A DNA stretch of 64,000 bases from Luteibacter yeojuensis (GCF_011742875.1 NZ_JAAQTL010000001.1:186001-250000); one strand, 5' to 3'; counted from the first letter of the stretch, positions 21,851-30,514 are shown. The notes: generated by a model from the letters alone, not told the origin. Numbers and translations are program-made.

Positions 21851-23677
21851 ATGGAGCACATCGAGTCGCATCCGTTCGACGGCAAGGCCTTCGTCCGCCA
21901 TCTCACCACCTCTCCCGGCGTCTACCGCTATTTCGATGCGGAAGACGAGCTTCTGTACGTCGGCAAGGCGGCCAACCTCAAGAAGCGGGTAGGCAACTAC
22001 TTCCTGAAGCCGCCGATGGACCCGCGCATCGCGTCGATGGTGTCGCAGATCGCCCGCGCGGAGGTCACGCTCACGCGCACGGCCGGCGAGGCGCTGCTGC
22101 TCGAATCCCAGCTGATCAAGTCGCTGAAGCCGCGATACAACATCGTGCTGCGCGACGACAAGAGCTACCCCTATATCTACCTGTCCGGCGGCGAGGACTA
22201 CCCGCGCCTGGCCTTCCATCGCGGGGCCAAGACAGGCCCGGGACGCTATTTCGGGCCGTATCCGAGCACTTTCGCCGTGCGCGAGAGCCTCGGCCTGATG
22301 CAGAAGCTGTTCAAGGTGCGCCAGTGCGAGGACAGTTACTTCAAGAACCGTTCGCGCCCCTGCCTGCAACACCAGATCGGTCGCTGCAGCGCGCCCTGCG
22401 TGCGCCTCATCGACGTGGACGACTACAAGAGCGACGTGCGCCACGCCGAGATGTTCCTGGAAGGGCGCAGCAGCGCGGTGATCGATGAGTTGGCCGCGTC
22501 CATGGAGGAGGCCTCGCGCTCCCTCGCCTTCGAGCGTGCGGCCAGCCTGCGCGACCAGGTGGCCGCGCTGCGCAAACTGCAGGCCCAGCACTTCGTGCAA
22601 GGCGCCAGTGCGGACATGGACGTCATCGCCTGCTGCATGGAAGGCGGCATGGCCTGCGTGAGCGTGCTGTTCTTCCGCAATGGCGTCAGCCTCGGCTCGC
22701 GCGACTTCTTCCCGCGCCTGCCGACGGACGCCTCGATCTCGGACGTGCTCTCGCAGTTCATCGCGCAGTACTACCTGGAACGGCAGGTACCGCGCGAACT
22801 GGTGCTGAGCGATCCGGTGGAGGACATGGACGTGCTCGCGTCGGTCCTGTCCGATCATGCCGGTTACACCGTGTCGCTGAAACCCAGTGTCCGCGGCGAG
22901 CGGGCACGCTTCCTCGAGATGGCCCAGCGCAACGCCAGCGCGGCGCTGACCTCGCGTCTGGCGAGCCGGCACACGCTGCTGGCGCGCTTCGACGACCTGC
23001 AGAAGGTGCTGGAGCTCGATGCCGCCCCACGGCGCATCGAATGCTTCGACATCAGCCATACCCGTGGTGAGCTGACCGTCGCCTCCTGCGTGGTGTTCGG
23101 GCCGGAAGGACCCGAGAAGTCCCATTACCGGCGTTTCAACATCGCCGGGATCACGCCGGGCGACGATTACGCGGCCATGCACCAGGCCCTGACCCGGCGC
23201 TTCAAGAAGGTGGTGGAAGGTGGCGCGAAGCCCGACATCCTCCTGATCGACGGCGGCCTGGGACAGGTGGCGCAGGCCGTGGACGTGCTGCGTGAGCTTG
23301 GGGTGGAAGAGGGCATCCGCGTGGTCGGCGTGGCCAAGGGGCCCGGCCGCCGTGCGGGCGAGGAGACCCTGGTGCTCGCCGACAGCGGCAAGGCCCTGCA
23401 CCCGGGAACCTCGTCGCCGGCCCTGCACCTCGTGGCCGCCGTGCGCGACGAGGCGCATCGCTTCGCCATCAGCGGCCATCGCCGCCGCCGCGAGGCGGCA
23501 CGCGAGCGGAGTACGCTCGAGGACGTGGCAGGAGTGGGCGCGCGTCGCCGCGCGGCGCTGCTGAAGGCCTTCGGTGGCCTCGCGGGCGTCGAAGCCGCGG
23601 GCGTCGAAGAATTGATGAGCGTAAAGGGCATTGATCGCGGCCTCGCAGAGCGCATCTATGCCATGCTGCACCCCTGA
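21851..23677 (+). CDS. uvrC: UvrABC system protein C
   Basis: Makes both incisions in nucleotide excision repair. The 608 residues contain the N-terminal GIY-YIG-type 3' nuclease domain (PGVYRYFDAEDELLYVGKA), the cysteine cluster (RPCLQHQIGRCSAPC), a UVR helix pair, the RNase H-like 5' nuclease with ECFDISHTRGE and ILLIDGGLGQV, and C-terminal helix-hairpin-helix motifs (EDVAGVGARRRAALLKAFGG). pgsA and the tRNA Gly-Cys-Leu cluster follow, as in E. coli. The uvrY partner found upstream in E. coli is not here. Confidence 0.97.
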   Translation: MEHIESHPFDGKAFVRHLTTSPGVYRYFDAEDELLYVGKAANLKKRVGNYFLKPPMDPRIASMVSQIARAEVTLTRTAGEALLLESQLIKSLKPRYNIVLRDDKSYPYIYLSGGEDYPRLAFHRGAKTGPGRYFGPYPSTFAVRESLGLMQKLFKVRQCEDSYFKNRSRPCLQHQIGRCSAPCVRLIDVDDYKSDVRHAEMFLEGRSSAVIDELAASMEEASRSLAFERAASLRDQVAALRKLQAQHFVQGASADMDVIACCMEGGMACVSVLFFRNGVSLGSRDFFPRLPTDASISDVLSQFIAQYYLERQVPRELVLSDPVEDMDVLASVLSDHAGYTVSLKPSVRGERARFLEMAQRNASAALTSRLASRHTLLARFDDLQKVLELDAAPRRIECFDISHTRGELTVASCVVFGPEGPEKSHYRRFNIAGITPGDDYAAMHQALTRRFKKVVEGGAKPDILLIDGGLGQVAQAVDVLRELGVEEGIRVVGVAKGPGRRAGEETLVLADSGKALHPGTSSPALHLVAAVRDEAHRFAISGHRRRREAARERSTLEDVAGVGARRRAALLKAFGGLAGVEAAGVEELMSVKGIDRGLAERIYAMLHP

Positions 23678-23726
23678 ACGAATGGACGTGCGGCCTTCGG
23701 GTTCCGCTTCCTGCACCGGCTGACTT

Positions 23727-24341
23727 ATGCGAATCAATCTTCCCACGTGGCTGACCTTGTTCCGGGTGCTTCTGCTCCCCGTCATGGTCATCGTCTTCTA
23801 CCTGCCGTTCCGCGGCGCGAACCTCGCGGCCGCGGTCGTGTTCGTGCTCGCCGCGGTCACCGACTGGCTGGACGGTTACCTGGCGCGGCGGCTGAACCTC
23901 ACCTCGGCCTTCGGCGCCTTCCTGGACCCGGTGGCCGACAAGCTCATGATCGCCGTGACCCTGTTCCTGCTGGTGCAGTCGCACCGGGGCGGCTGGCCGG
24001 GCATCCTGATGGCCGTGACGGCTTCGATCATCGTGGGCCGCGAGATCGGCGTGTCGGCGCTGCGCGAGTGGATGGCCCAGATCGGCGCCCGGTCCAAGGT
24101 GAAGGTGGCCTTCCTCGGCAAACTCAAGACCGCCATGCAGATGGTGGCCCTCGTGGTGCTCCTGCTCCAGCACGACGCGGAAACGCTGCGCCTGTACCAC
24201 GTAGGCGAGGCGATGCTGGTGCTCGCTGGCGTCCTCACCATCTGGTCCGGCCTCGACTACCTGCGCGCCGCGTGGCCGAGCCTGCGCGAGGATTCAGGAG
24301 AAGTGAAAAAAAGTGAAAAAAAGACGGTGCAAAGTGGTTGA
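23727..24341 (+). CDS. pgsA: CDP-diacylglycerol-glycerol-3-phosphate 3-phosphatidyltransferase
   Basis: Makes phosphatidylglycerol phosphate, the committed step to acidic phospholipids, in the inner membrane. The 204-residue, multi-helix protein has the CDP-alcohol phosphatidyltransferase motif DGX2ARX8GX3DX3D, with residues visible in TDWLDGYLAR and SAFGAFLDPVADK. The C-terminal tail is Lys-rich, encoded by two A7 runs (GTGAAAAAAAGTGAAAAAAAG). The stop codon TGA at 24339-24341 lies inside the -35 hexamer of the downstream tRNA promoter. Confidence 0.96.
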   Translation: MRINLPTWLTLFRVLLLPVMVIVFYLPFRGANLAAAVVFVLAAVTDWLDGYLARRLNLTSAFGAFLDPVADKLMIAVTLFLLVQSHRGGWPGILMAVTASIIVGREIGVSALREWMAQIGARSKVKVAFLGKLKTAMQMVALVVLLLQHDAETLRLYHVGEAMLVLAGVLTIWSGLDYLRAAWPSLREDSGEVKKSEKKTVQSG

Positions 24342-24365
24342 CACATTCCCCATCTGATCTAAAAT
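24338..24365 (+). promoter_or_regulatory. Sigma-70 promoter of the tRNA-Gly gene
   Basis: TTGACA (24338-24343), a 16-bp spacer, and TAAAAT (24360-24365) form a near-consensus promoter 15 bp before the tRNA 5' end. The pgsA stop codon is part of the -35 box. Confidence 0.8.
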
Positions 24366-24379
24366 AGCCGGACAACGAC

Positions 24380-24455
<76 letters not shown>

Positions 24456-24470
24456 AGTAATTCCACAAAG

Positions 24471-24498
24471 CCTCGGTCCGCCGAGGTTTTGTTTTTTA
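24471..24498 (+). terminator. Terminator after tRNA-Gly
   Basis: CCTCGG-TCCG-CCGAGG followed by TTTTGTTTTTT: a 6-bp stem and T-tract located between tRNA-Gly and tRNA-Cys. Confidence 0.75.
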
Positions 24499-24535
24499 AG
24501 CGCTTCGCGGATACTCTTCGCGCTGCGCAAGCGAT

Positions 24536-24609
24536 GGCCGGGTGGCAGAGTGGTCATGCAGCGGACTGCAAATCCGCGTACGCCGGTTCGATTCCGACCT
24601 CGGCCTCCA
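24536..24609 (+). tRNA. tRNA-Cys (GCA)
   Basis: 74 nt with encoded CCA. Acceptor GGCCGGG/CTCGGCC (one G-U pair), anticodon GCA in GGACTGCAAATCC, T-loop GTTCGATTC. Confidence 0.96.
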
Positions 24610-24619
24610 TCGCATTCCA

Positions 24620-24652
24620 AGGCGCACCCGCTCACGCGGTGCGCCTTTTTTC
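24620..24652 (+). terminator. Terminator between tRNA-Cys and tRNA-Leu
   Basis: AAGGCGCACC-CGCTCACGC-GGTGCGCCTTTTTT is a strong stem with T-tract that ends about 6 bp before tRNA-Leu. If active it would largely separate tRNA-Leu from the upstream promoter. Confidence 0.7.
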
Positions 24653-24657
24653 TTTCC

Positions 24658-24744
24658 GCCCGGATGGCGAAACCGGTAGACGCAAGGGACTTAAAATCCC
24701 TCATCCGAAAGGGTATGTGGGTTCGAGTCCCACTCCGGGCACCA
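24658..24744 (+). tRNA. tRNA-Leu (UAA)
   Basis: 87 nt with a long variable arm and encoded CCA. Acceptor GCCCGGA/TCCGGGC, anticodon TAA in GGGACTTAAAATCCC, T-loop GTTCGAGTC. It is the 3'-most tRNA and borders a stretch of accessory genes. Confidence 0.96.
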
Positions 24745-25015
24745 TCGGCAAGTTCAATACCCCGATTCGCCCCCTCGATCCTAAGTGGCCGACTGCCCAG
24801 GGAGCATGCGGAGCGACAGAGTCGCCGAAGCATTGGCGAGGGTGGACAGCACTTGCGGAAGCCGACGACGCTTAATCTCTATGCGCGTCAAGTTGCGCTC
24901 TGCCTCAATCCGGCGGCACGGTGGGCTGCAACATGCACCATCAGCGCCATCGCAACAACCGACCACATTGAACTCCTGTGCTGCACGGGCCACGGCGCCT
25001 TCTGAAATTCGCTCT
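24745..25015. other. Region after tRNA-Leu without a convincing gene
   Basis: About 270 bp between tRNA-Leu and the methyltransferase-like gene. Short open frames run on both strands (for example leftward from 25065) but none has a recognisable domain or good ribosome binding site. Base composition looks less GC-rich than the housekeeping flanks. It may be remnant DNA at a tRNA integration hotspot; I could not find a second copy of the tRNA 3' end. Confidence 0.4.
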
Positions 25016-25600
25016 TTAGAAAACTCGCGGAACAAGAGCCGAAGTTCTTTCCTTATAGGCCGCATAGACCTCGCCGAAGGTCTCCCCCAGCATGCGTTCC
25101 TCCATTCGGAGCTTGCGCCAGAATGAAGCGAAAACGATCAGTATGGCGAAGATGCCACGCACGTCGCCTACCTGGATCGCCGTACCGACAAACGCCATGA
25201 GAATTCCTGTGTAGATGGGGTGCCGGATATAGCGATAAGGGCCGGCTTCAATCAGTTCGTGATCCTGCTTGATCTGCACGACGCTGCTCCAGTTGCGGCC
25301 CAACAGGTAACGCGACCAGCAGGCGAGCGCGACTCCCGCGGCTACGATCAGGAGGGCCACGGCAAACACGGGGGCGGTATGTGGCACGATGCCTTCGCGC
25401 AGCCAGTTGCGCCCATACCATTCGCCCGGGCCAAGCAGTACGAAAGCGAGCGCCAACGGCAACCAGTAAAGGAGAAGCCGGGTCATCCACGGCTCGCCAC
25501 GCGCGACGGTCTTATTGCCGCGGGCACTCCAGAGCCACCAGGCGAGCAGGACATACCAACAAGCGCTGATTCCCAGCTTCAGCCAATCTTCTGTCTTCAT
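25016..25600 (-). CDS. Isoprenylcysteine carboxylmethyltransferase-family membrane protein
   Basis: A 194-residue polytopic membrane protein with four or five hydrophobic helices. The C-terminal GPYRYIRHPIYTGIL, followed by MEERMLGETFGEVYAAYKERT, is the SAM-binding signature shared by bacterial ICMT/phospholipid methyltransferase-like proteins. The substrate in bacteria is mostly unknown. The ATG at 25600 is chosen for the AAGGGGA site just upstream; the frame is open to 25696. It is isolated between the tRNA cluster and an orphan gene. Confidence 0.8.
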   Translation of the reverse strand: MKTEDWLKLGISACWYVLLAWWLWSARGNKTVARGEPWMTRLLLYWLPLALAFVLLGPGEWYGRNWLREGIVPHTAPVFAVALLIVAAGVALACWSRYLLGRNWSSVVQIKQDHELIEAGPYRYIRHPIYTGILMAFVGTAIQVGDVRGIFAILIVFASFWRKLRMEERMLGETFGEVYAAYKERTSALVPRVF

Positions 25601-25822
25601 CCATTCCCCTTGATCGGCGGGCCCCAGTTCCCGCCGCTGTCTGGAATATTGCACTTCGGGGTCGGATTGCCTAGTGGGGTTTCCCGTGACGCTCAAGCGT
25701 GCAAGGGTCGAGTCAGCATGGGTTTCGGTAAGCGGACGCGAAAGCGGAACCGCGTCCCCACTAATGATTCACGACGGCATCACCGTTACGCAGCGCTAAT
25801 TCGAGCCAGAGGAGGCCCGAAC

Positions 25823-26101
25823 ATGCTGCAATTGAATCCCGCGCTACCGCTCAATACACCAAAGGGGGAGGGCTTCGCCCACTTCCTGATCGATTATGGT
25901 CCGGAGTCCGATCTTTACTGGACAGTGTTCATCACCGAGACCGGGGAGATATGGACTTTCGCGAACAAGGACGTGCGCGCCTCGAAGAACATTACCCTGG
26001 GTCGAAGCTCGCCGTCGCAGCCGCCCCGGGCCCCCGCTCGCGGCGTGTCGTCGGAAGGACGAGGGCCCGCGCTTGTTCCGCTGAACGGGAAGGACGGGTA
26101 A
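25823..26101 (+). CDS. Conserved hypothetical small protein
   Basis: A 92-residue soluble protein with a very good ribosome binding site (AGAGGAGG at 25808-25815). The first 60 residues look like a compact alpha/beta fold (NTPKGEGFAHFLIDYGPE, then WTVFITETGEIWTFANKDVRA). The tail is Pro/Ser/Arg-rich and probably disordered. The pattern resembles unnamed proteins I associate with Xanthomonadales, but I cannot name a family. It converges on a lipoprotein gene 13 bp away. Confidence 0.7.
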   Translation: MLQLNPALPLNTPKGEGFAHFLIDYGPESDLYWTVFITETGEIWTFANKDVRASKNITLGRSSPSQPPRAPARGVSSEGRGPALVPLNGKDG

Positions 26102-26114
26102 CTCGAGGGAAGAG

Positions 26115-26468
26115 CTAATCGCGGCTCACGAGCCATGCATTGGGCAGGTGCAAGCTCTCGCATCCCCGCTGGCATACCAGTGCGGTGCGGGGACCGGAAA
26201 ACTCGAGGTGGGTACCGTCCGCCAGTTCGAGCACGAGGTCGCCTTGTTTCGAGGCGTCGGTCTCATGGGCCAGCCCGTTCTTCACGACGGTGACTTCCAC
26301 GGTGAAGTTGTCCGGTCCCCACGACCAATTGGCTACGCCTTCGTCGCCGTCGATCCGGATTTCGGCGGCATCCCCTTTTTTACCGCTGACGAGGTGCCAT
26401 GTTTCCTGCGAGCAGGCGGAAATCATGGTCAATGTGCCTGCCAGCGCGAAGATCGCGATACTCCTCAT
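26115..26468 (-). CDS. Putative lipoprotein of unknown function
   Basis: 117 residues. A signal peptide ends in the lipobox M-I-S-A-C19 and is followed by a beta-rich domain (EIRIDGDEGVANWSWGP, NFTVEVTVVKNG, THLEFSGPRTALVCQRGCESLHL). Two cysteines (C-x3-C in VCQRGCES) may form a disulfide. It is 64 bp downstream of the Oar-like receptor on the same strand and could be cotranscribed with it. No function is recognisable. Confidence 0.72.
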   Translation of the reverse strand: MRSIAIFALAGTLTMISACSQETWHLVSGKKGDAAEIRIDGDEGVANWSWGPDNFTVEVTVVKNGLAHETDASKQGDLVLELADGTHLEFSGPRTALVCQRGCESLHLPNAWLVSRD

Positions 26469-26532
26469 GACGTCCGCTCCCCGATACCTGCCCCTGTATC
26501 GGCAGCGGACGCCGTTCCTTTAGCAAGATCGA

Positions 26533-29500
26533 TCAGAAGTCGTAGTTCATTCCCAGTCTTACATAGCGCGGCGGTTCGAGCACGGTGGCCGTGCCGTAGA
26601 GGTCGTTCCGCTGGGAGGGCGTGGCCTTGGAGTTGTTCTGCGAATAGATCGCAAGCGGGCGCTGCTCGTCGAAGACGTTGAACACGCTCAGGTCGAAAGA
26701 CAGGTGGTGGTCCGCGAACGCCGGGGAATAGTCGAGGTTGAGGTCGACCTGGCGCGTCCACGGCAGGTCGCCCTGCTTTCCGGGCGGCGAGGGCTGCCCG
26801 TCGCACCAGTGGTAGAGGCTGCCGTAGCCGTTGGGGCCATTGGTCGCCGGATCGTCGGGTGTCGGCCCGTAGAAACCCAGGCAATAGCGGGGAGCGCCCG
26901 AGGCGACCCTCACTACGCCGGAAACCATCCACTCGGGCGAGAAACGGTACACGCCGTTCAACTTGAGCTGGTGGGTGTGGTTGTTGCTCAGCAGGCCATT
27001 GGCGTTCTCCATGACGTAGGCATTGTCCCAATCCTGCGTGACGCCCACCGAGTCGTCGCCGCGGCTGGCGGTGAGCAGGCCCGACGAGTTGCCGTAGCTT
27101 CGCGAGAATACGTAATCGACCCGGCCACCCCAGGGCCCTTCGGCCAGGGGGTGCTCCAGGAACATCTCCAGGGCGTAGTAGTTGCGTTTGGGGCCTTGCC
27201 TGAACCCCCAGTCGTCGTCGCTCATCGGTACGGTCACGTACCCACCGGTCGTCGCGACCTCGAAGTCGTTGGTCTTGCCGGGATTGAAGATGTAGCAGCT
27301 GCCGCGGTTGGCGACGACCTGGTCGTCGGTCAGACCGTACTGGTCCTTCGCCTTGCCGATCAGCAGGTTCGCACTGTCGCATACATCGTCCGAAATCTGC
27401 CGGAGCTTGCGGAAGGTACCCTTGACGCCGGCGATCCAATGGTCGCCGAGCGCCTTCGTGGCGCCCAGGATGAATTCGTCCTGGTATTCCGCGCCGAGAT
27501 TGGTCGAGGCGACTGTGCGTGGATCGGGGGCCGAACCCGTATGGCCGTTGACGTAGAAGCTGCCGAACTGCGCGAGCCCGGTGGGCATGCCATTGGGCGC
27601 GATGCCCGTATAGGTGTAATAGCTGCGCTGCCACTGGTATCCGGTAGCGCCGTCGTAGGCCGTGTTGTTGTTGATGGCGAGGTAATACCGGCCCAGGTTA
27701 CCGAACACCTTGAGCGTGGCGTCGCCGAACACGTCCCAGCTGAAACCCGCACGCGGGGACCAGTTGTGGTCCTGCGAGGTGAACTTCACGCTGCTGTTGT
27801 TGTAATTGTCGAACGAGTCGTTCCGCACGCCGAGACTGAGCAGGAAGCGGTCGCTGACCTGCCAATTATCCTCGAGGTACTGCGCCCGTTCGACGGTCTT
27901 CACACCTGACGCGCCGTTGGTGATTTCGTTGACGACGTAATAGCCGCGGCCGCCGGGCGCGCCGATGCCGTTGGCGAGGTCGATCGCGCCGGCGCTTTGT
28001 CCGTAGGTCCAGGTGGATTGGTTGTTGCCCTGGTCGATCGTCTCCGGCTTGTCGTTGTCGACGCCGAGGTTGATCGTGTGGTCGCCGAGCTTCCATTCCA
28101 GGTTCAGCTGCAGGCTCGTGTTCTGCGAGCCCTGGTCGGGTGCGGACAGCGACGAGATGGTCTGCGAATTGCTGATCGACTGTCCGCCGTTCAGCAGCGG
28201 ATCCTGGTCGGTGATGTTCTGCAGGTAGGGGAGGGTGGGGTCGTAACCTGCGGGAGCGCTGTAGTCATGCAGTCGCATCCGCCCCCACAGGGCGGTGAAG
28301 GTGACATCGTCGGTGACGTAGCTGGTGAACTTGCCGATATATGCCGTGCCACCGGTTTTCGTGAAGACCGACGGGACGGCCTGGCCATTCGTGCCGAGGT
28401 CCGCGTAGTTGAAATTCCTGTTCTGGCCGGAGCCGGATTGCTCGCTATGGATGCCGGTCACCTCGAGGATGTTGTTGTCGGTGATGTTCCAGTTGATCTT
28501 CGCGTACCACTTGGGCGTCTTGTTCCTGTAGTGGAGCCGCGACGATTGTGCGGAGAGGTTCGAGGGATCGGCATTCGTCGCCGTGGTGTCCCCGCGTGTC
28601 GTGTCCTGCTCCGCCGCCGCGAACAGGTACAGGCGGTCGGCGATCAAGGGGCCGCCGATGTAGGCGCTATAGGTCGTCGTCCAGCTCTTGTCCTCTTCCC
28701 GGAAGTCGTAAAGCTGACCGGCGAAGCGGTTCCGCGCATAGCGGATGTTCTCCGGCGAGGAGGCGAGCGAGCGCGGGCTCCACTGGGCCTGGAAGCCATA
28801 GTGCCAGGTATTCGTGCCGCTCTTTCCCACCTGGTTGATGACGCCGCCGTCCGAGCGTCCGTACTTGGCGCTGTATCCGCCGGTGAGCACCTCCTGCTGG
28901 TCGATGGCGCCATAGGGCAGTTGCAGCGCTCCTTCGCCCTTGTAGGGGTCGGTCGTATTGAATCCGTTGATGTAGTAGGCATTCTCGGCGCCGCTCGATC
29001 CGCCGAAGGACACCAGGTTCCCACCGCCGCCGATGCGGCTGGCGTACAGCGCGCCCGAAGTCGCCGTGCCGGGGGCGAGCAGGGCGATGTCTTCGGCCGT
29101 TCTCGCAAGGGGCAGTTGCCGCAGCTGCTCGGCGGAAATCACCGTGCGCGAATCCACGGTCGTTACGTCGATGGCGGGTTGGGCATTCGCGGACACCGTT
29201 ACACCGCCCAGATTCGTCGCGGCGGTGGATGTCGCCGCCGCGGTGCCTGTGAAGTCGATCTTCGCGGCGCCACCGACGCGGAGCGCCACGTTGCCATGCG
29301 TGGAGACGACGGCACCGCCTCGAAGGAGGCTGACGGCATACGTGCCGACAGGCAGCGATCCGGCCTGATAATGACCCGAGGCATCCACCGCCACCTCGCG
29401 GCGCACACCGTTGGAGCCTTCGACGCGAACGGTGTCACCCGAACCGCCGCCGGCGATCGCCCCGAAGACCGAGCCCGTGGTCGATTGCGCGGCGACCGTA

Positions 29501-29553
29501 CCAGCCAACGCCATGCCCATGCACAAAACGAGGAACTTCCGCGTGTCGGTCAT
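26533..29553 (-). CDS. Oar-like TonB-dependent outer-membrane receptor
   Basis: A 1006-residue receptor. A signal peptide (cleavage near VAAQS) precedes a carboxypeptidase-regulatory-like beta domain (about residues 25-105, RVEGSNGVRREVAVDASGHY). A TonB plug (about 130-250, LPLARTAEDIALLAPG, INGFNTTDPYKGEGAL) and a large 22-strand-type barrel ending in MNYDF follow. This is the Oar family that is expanded in Xanthomonadales and often takes up oligosaccharides or peptides. It is divergent from the FadR-type regulator at 29727, with which it probably shares control. Confidence 0.9.
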   Translation of the reverse strand: MTDTRKFLVLCMGMALAGTVAAQSTTGSVFGAIAGGGSGDTVRVEGSNGVRREVAVDASGHYQAGSLPVGTYAVSLLRGGAVVSTHGNVALRVGGAAKIDFTGTAAATSTAATNLGGVTVSANAQPAIDVTTVDSRTVISAEQLRQLPLARTAEDIALLAPGTATSGALYASRIGGGGNLVSFGGSSGAENAYYINGFNTTDPYKGEGALQLPYGAIDQQEVLTGGYSAKYGRSDGGVINQVGKSGTNTWHYGFQAQWSPRSLASSPENIRYARNRFAGQLYDFREEDKSWTTTYSAYIGGPLIADRLYLFAAAEQDTTRGDTTATNADPSNLSAQSSRLHYRNKTPKWYAKINWNITDNNILEVTGIHSEQSGSGQNRNFNYADLGTNGQAVPSVFTKTGGTAYIGKFTSYVTDDVTFTALWGRMRLHDYSAPAGYDPTLPYLQNITDQDPLLNGGQSISNSQTISSLSAPDQGSQNTSLQLNLEWKLGDHTINLGVDNDKPETIDQGNNQSTWTYGQSAGAIDLANGIGAPGGRGYYVVNEITNGASGVKTVERAQYLEDNWQVSDRFLLSLGVRNDSFDNYNNSSVKFTSQDHNWSPRAGFSWDVFGDATLKVFGNLGRYYLAINNNTAYDGATGYQWQRSYYTYTGIAPNGMPTGLAQFGSFYVNGHTGSAPDPRTVASTNLGAEYQDEFILGATKALGDHWIAGVKGTFRKLRQISDDVCDSANLLIGKAKDQYGLTDDQVVANRGSCYIFNPGKTNDFEVATTGGYVTVPMSDDDWGFRQGPKRNYYALEMFLEHPLAEGPWGGRVDYVFSRSYGNSSGLLTASRGDDSVGVTQDWDNAYVMENANGLLSNNHTHQLKLNGVYRFSPEWMVSGVVRVASGAPRYCLGFYGPTPDDPATNGPNGYGSLYHWCDGQPSPPGKQGDLPWTRQVDLNLDYSPAFADHHLSFDLSVFNVFDEQRPLAIYSQNNSKATPSQRNDLYGTATVLEPPRYVRLGMNYDF

Positions 29554-29577
29554 CGTGACGTACCTTCTCGAGGGTTT

Positions 29578-29592
29578 CGGTCACCATGACCG
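29578..29592. promoter_or_regulatory. Palindrome CGGTCA-CCA-TGACCG in the receptor leader
   Basis: A perfect 6-bp inverted repeat with a 3-bp centre lies 25 bp upstream of the Oar-like receptor start (minus strand), in the divergent spacer shared with the GntR-family gene. It is a candidate operator for that regulator. Confidence 0.35.
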
Positions 29593-29726
29593 ATGCGGAC
29601 CGGGTGGTGATGTGAGCAGCGTCACGCGACGAAGCGTAGGCCTTTGTCGGATTGACGCCCGGGGACGCGGCTGTGTAGCGTTGTCGGGAGATATAGCGCA
29701 TCGCACAGCTGAGGGAGCGACACATC

Positions 29727-30440
29727 GTGAAACCTGTGACCACGCGTAACCTGCACGGCCAAGTGGTCCGGGAACTGGGTCAGCTGATCGTCAGCGGCAA
29801 GCTGGCGCCGGGTGAAGGGTTGCCGCGCGAGGAAGTCCTCGCGGAGCGGATGAAGGTGAGCCGCACGGCCCTGCGCGAGGCCATGAAGGTATTGGTGGCA
29901 AAGGGCCTCATCGAGTCCCGTCAACGTACCGGGGCGCGCGTGCGCGATGCGATGTACTGGAACCAGCTCGATGCCGACGTGCTTGCCTGGCGCTGCGCCC
30001 TGATGCCTACGGACAGCTTCGTCGAGAAACTCATCGAGATGCGCGAGCTTATCGAGCCCGCGGCCGCGGCGGCAGCCGCGAAGCGGCGCACTCCCGGGCA
30101 ACTCGCCGAGCTGAAGGTCGCTTACGAGGCGATGGCCGCCTCGGAAGACCTCGACGCCTGGGCGGAGGCCGACCTGGCCTTCCACGAGACCCTGCTGCGC
30201 GCGACCAACAACGAGCTCATGGTCTCCTTGTTCTCCGTGATCGAGACGGCTCTCGGCACCTTCTTCCTGCTTTCCGCGCGGAATGCGGCGAACTTCAAGC
30301 TGGCGCTCCCATACCACGAGAAGGTCTATGAGGCGGTGCGTAAACGCCAGCCCGAGATGGCGCGGCAGGCCATGCTGAGCATGGTGGCGGAGTCGCGCAA
30401 CAACATCCGCGGGCGCGGCCGCCGCACGAAATCGTCCTGA
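29727..30440 (+). CDS. FadR-subfamily GntR transcriptional regulator
   Basis: 237 residues from a GTG start. The N-terminal winged helix (LPREEVLAERMKVSRTALREAMKVL) is followed by an all-helical FCD ligand domain (about 90-220), with potential metal ligands in EADLAFHETLL and LPYHEKVYEAV. Related regulators sense sugar acids or sugars. It is flanked by two TonB receptors and lies upstream of an aldose epimerase and alpha-galactosidase, so it most likely controls this sugar-uptake locus. The spacer to the second receptor has an AT-rich block (30491-30514). Confidence 0.88.
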   Translation: MKPVTTRNLHGQVVRELGQLIVSGKLAPGEGLPREEVLAERMKVSRTALREAMKVLVAKGLIESRQRTGARVRDAMYWNQLDADVLAWRCALMPTDSFVEKLIEMRELIEPAAAAAAAKRRTPGQLAELKVAYEAMAASEDLDAWAEADLAFHETLLRATNNELMVSLFSVIETALGTFFLLSARNAANFKLALPYHEKVYEAVRKRQPEMARQAMLSMVAESRNNIRGRGRRTKSS

Positions 30441-30480
30441 TCCCCCGGTTCCGGCCGTTTCCGGCCATGCTGCGCCGCAG

Positions 30481-30514
30481 CTTGCAGTCGGATAATAATA
30501 AAATACTACAATTC
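30481..30514 (+). promoter_or_regulatory. AT-rich promoter/operator block before the second receptor
   Basis: TTGCAG at 30482-30487 is followed by an AT-rich run with TAATAATAAAATAC and a TACAATT half-site. In this GC-rich DNA it stands out as the probable promoter or operator for the receptor-epimerase-galactosidase genes. Its exact -10 box is unclear. Confidence 0.35.

Noticed and set aside
21671..23791. Leftward open frame opposite uvrC
   Set aside because: Antisense shadow without any family pattern.
24781..25065. Possible 94-residue leftward gene with a Cys-rich centre
   Set aside because: No ribosome binding site, overlaps the methyltransferase-like gene, and no family pattern could be recognised.
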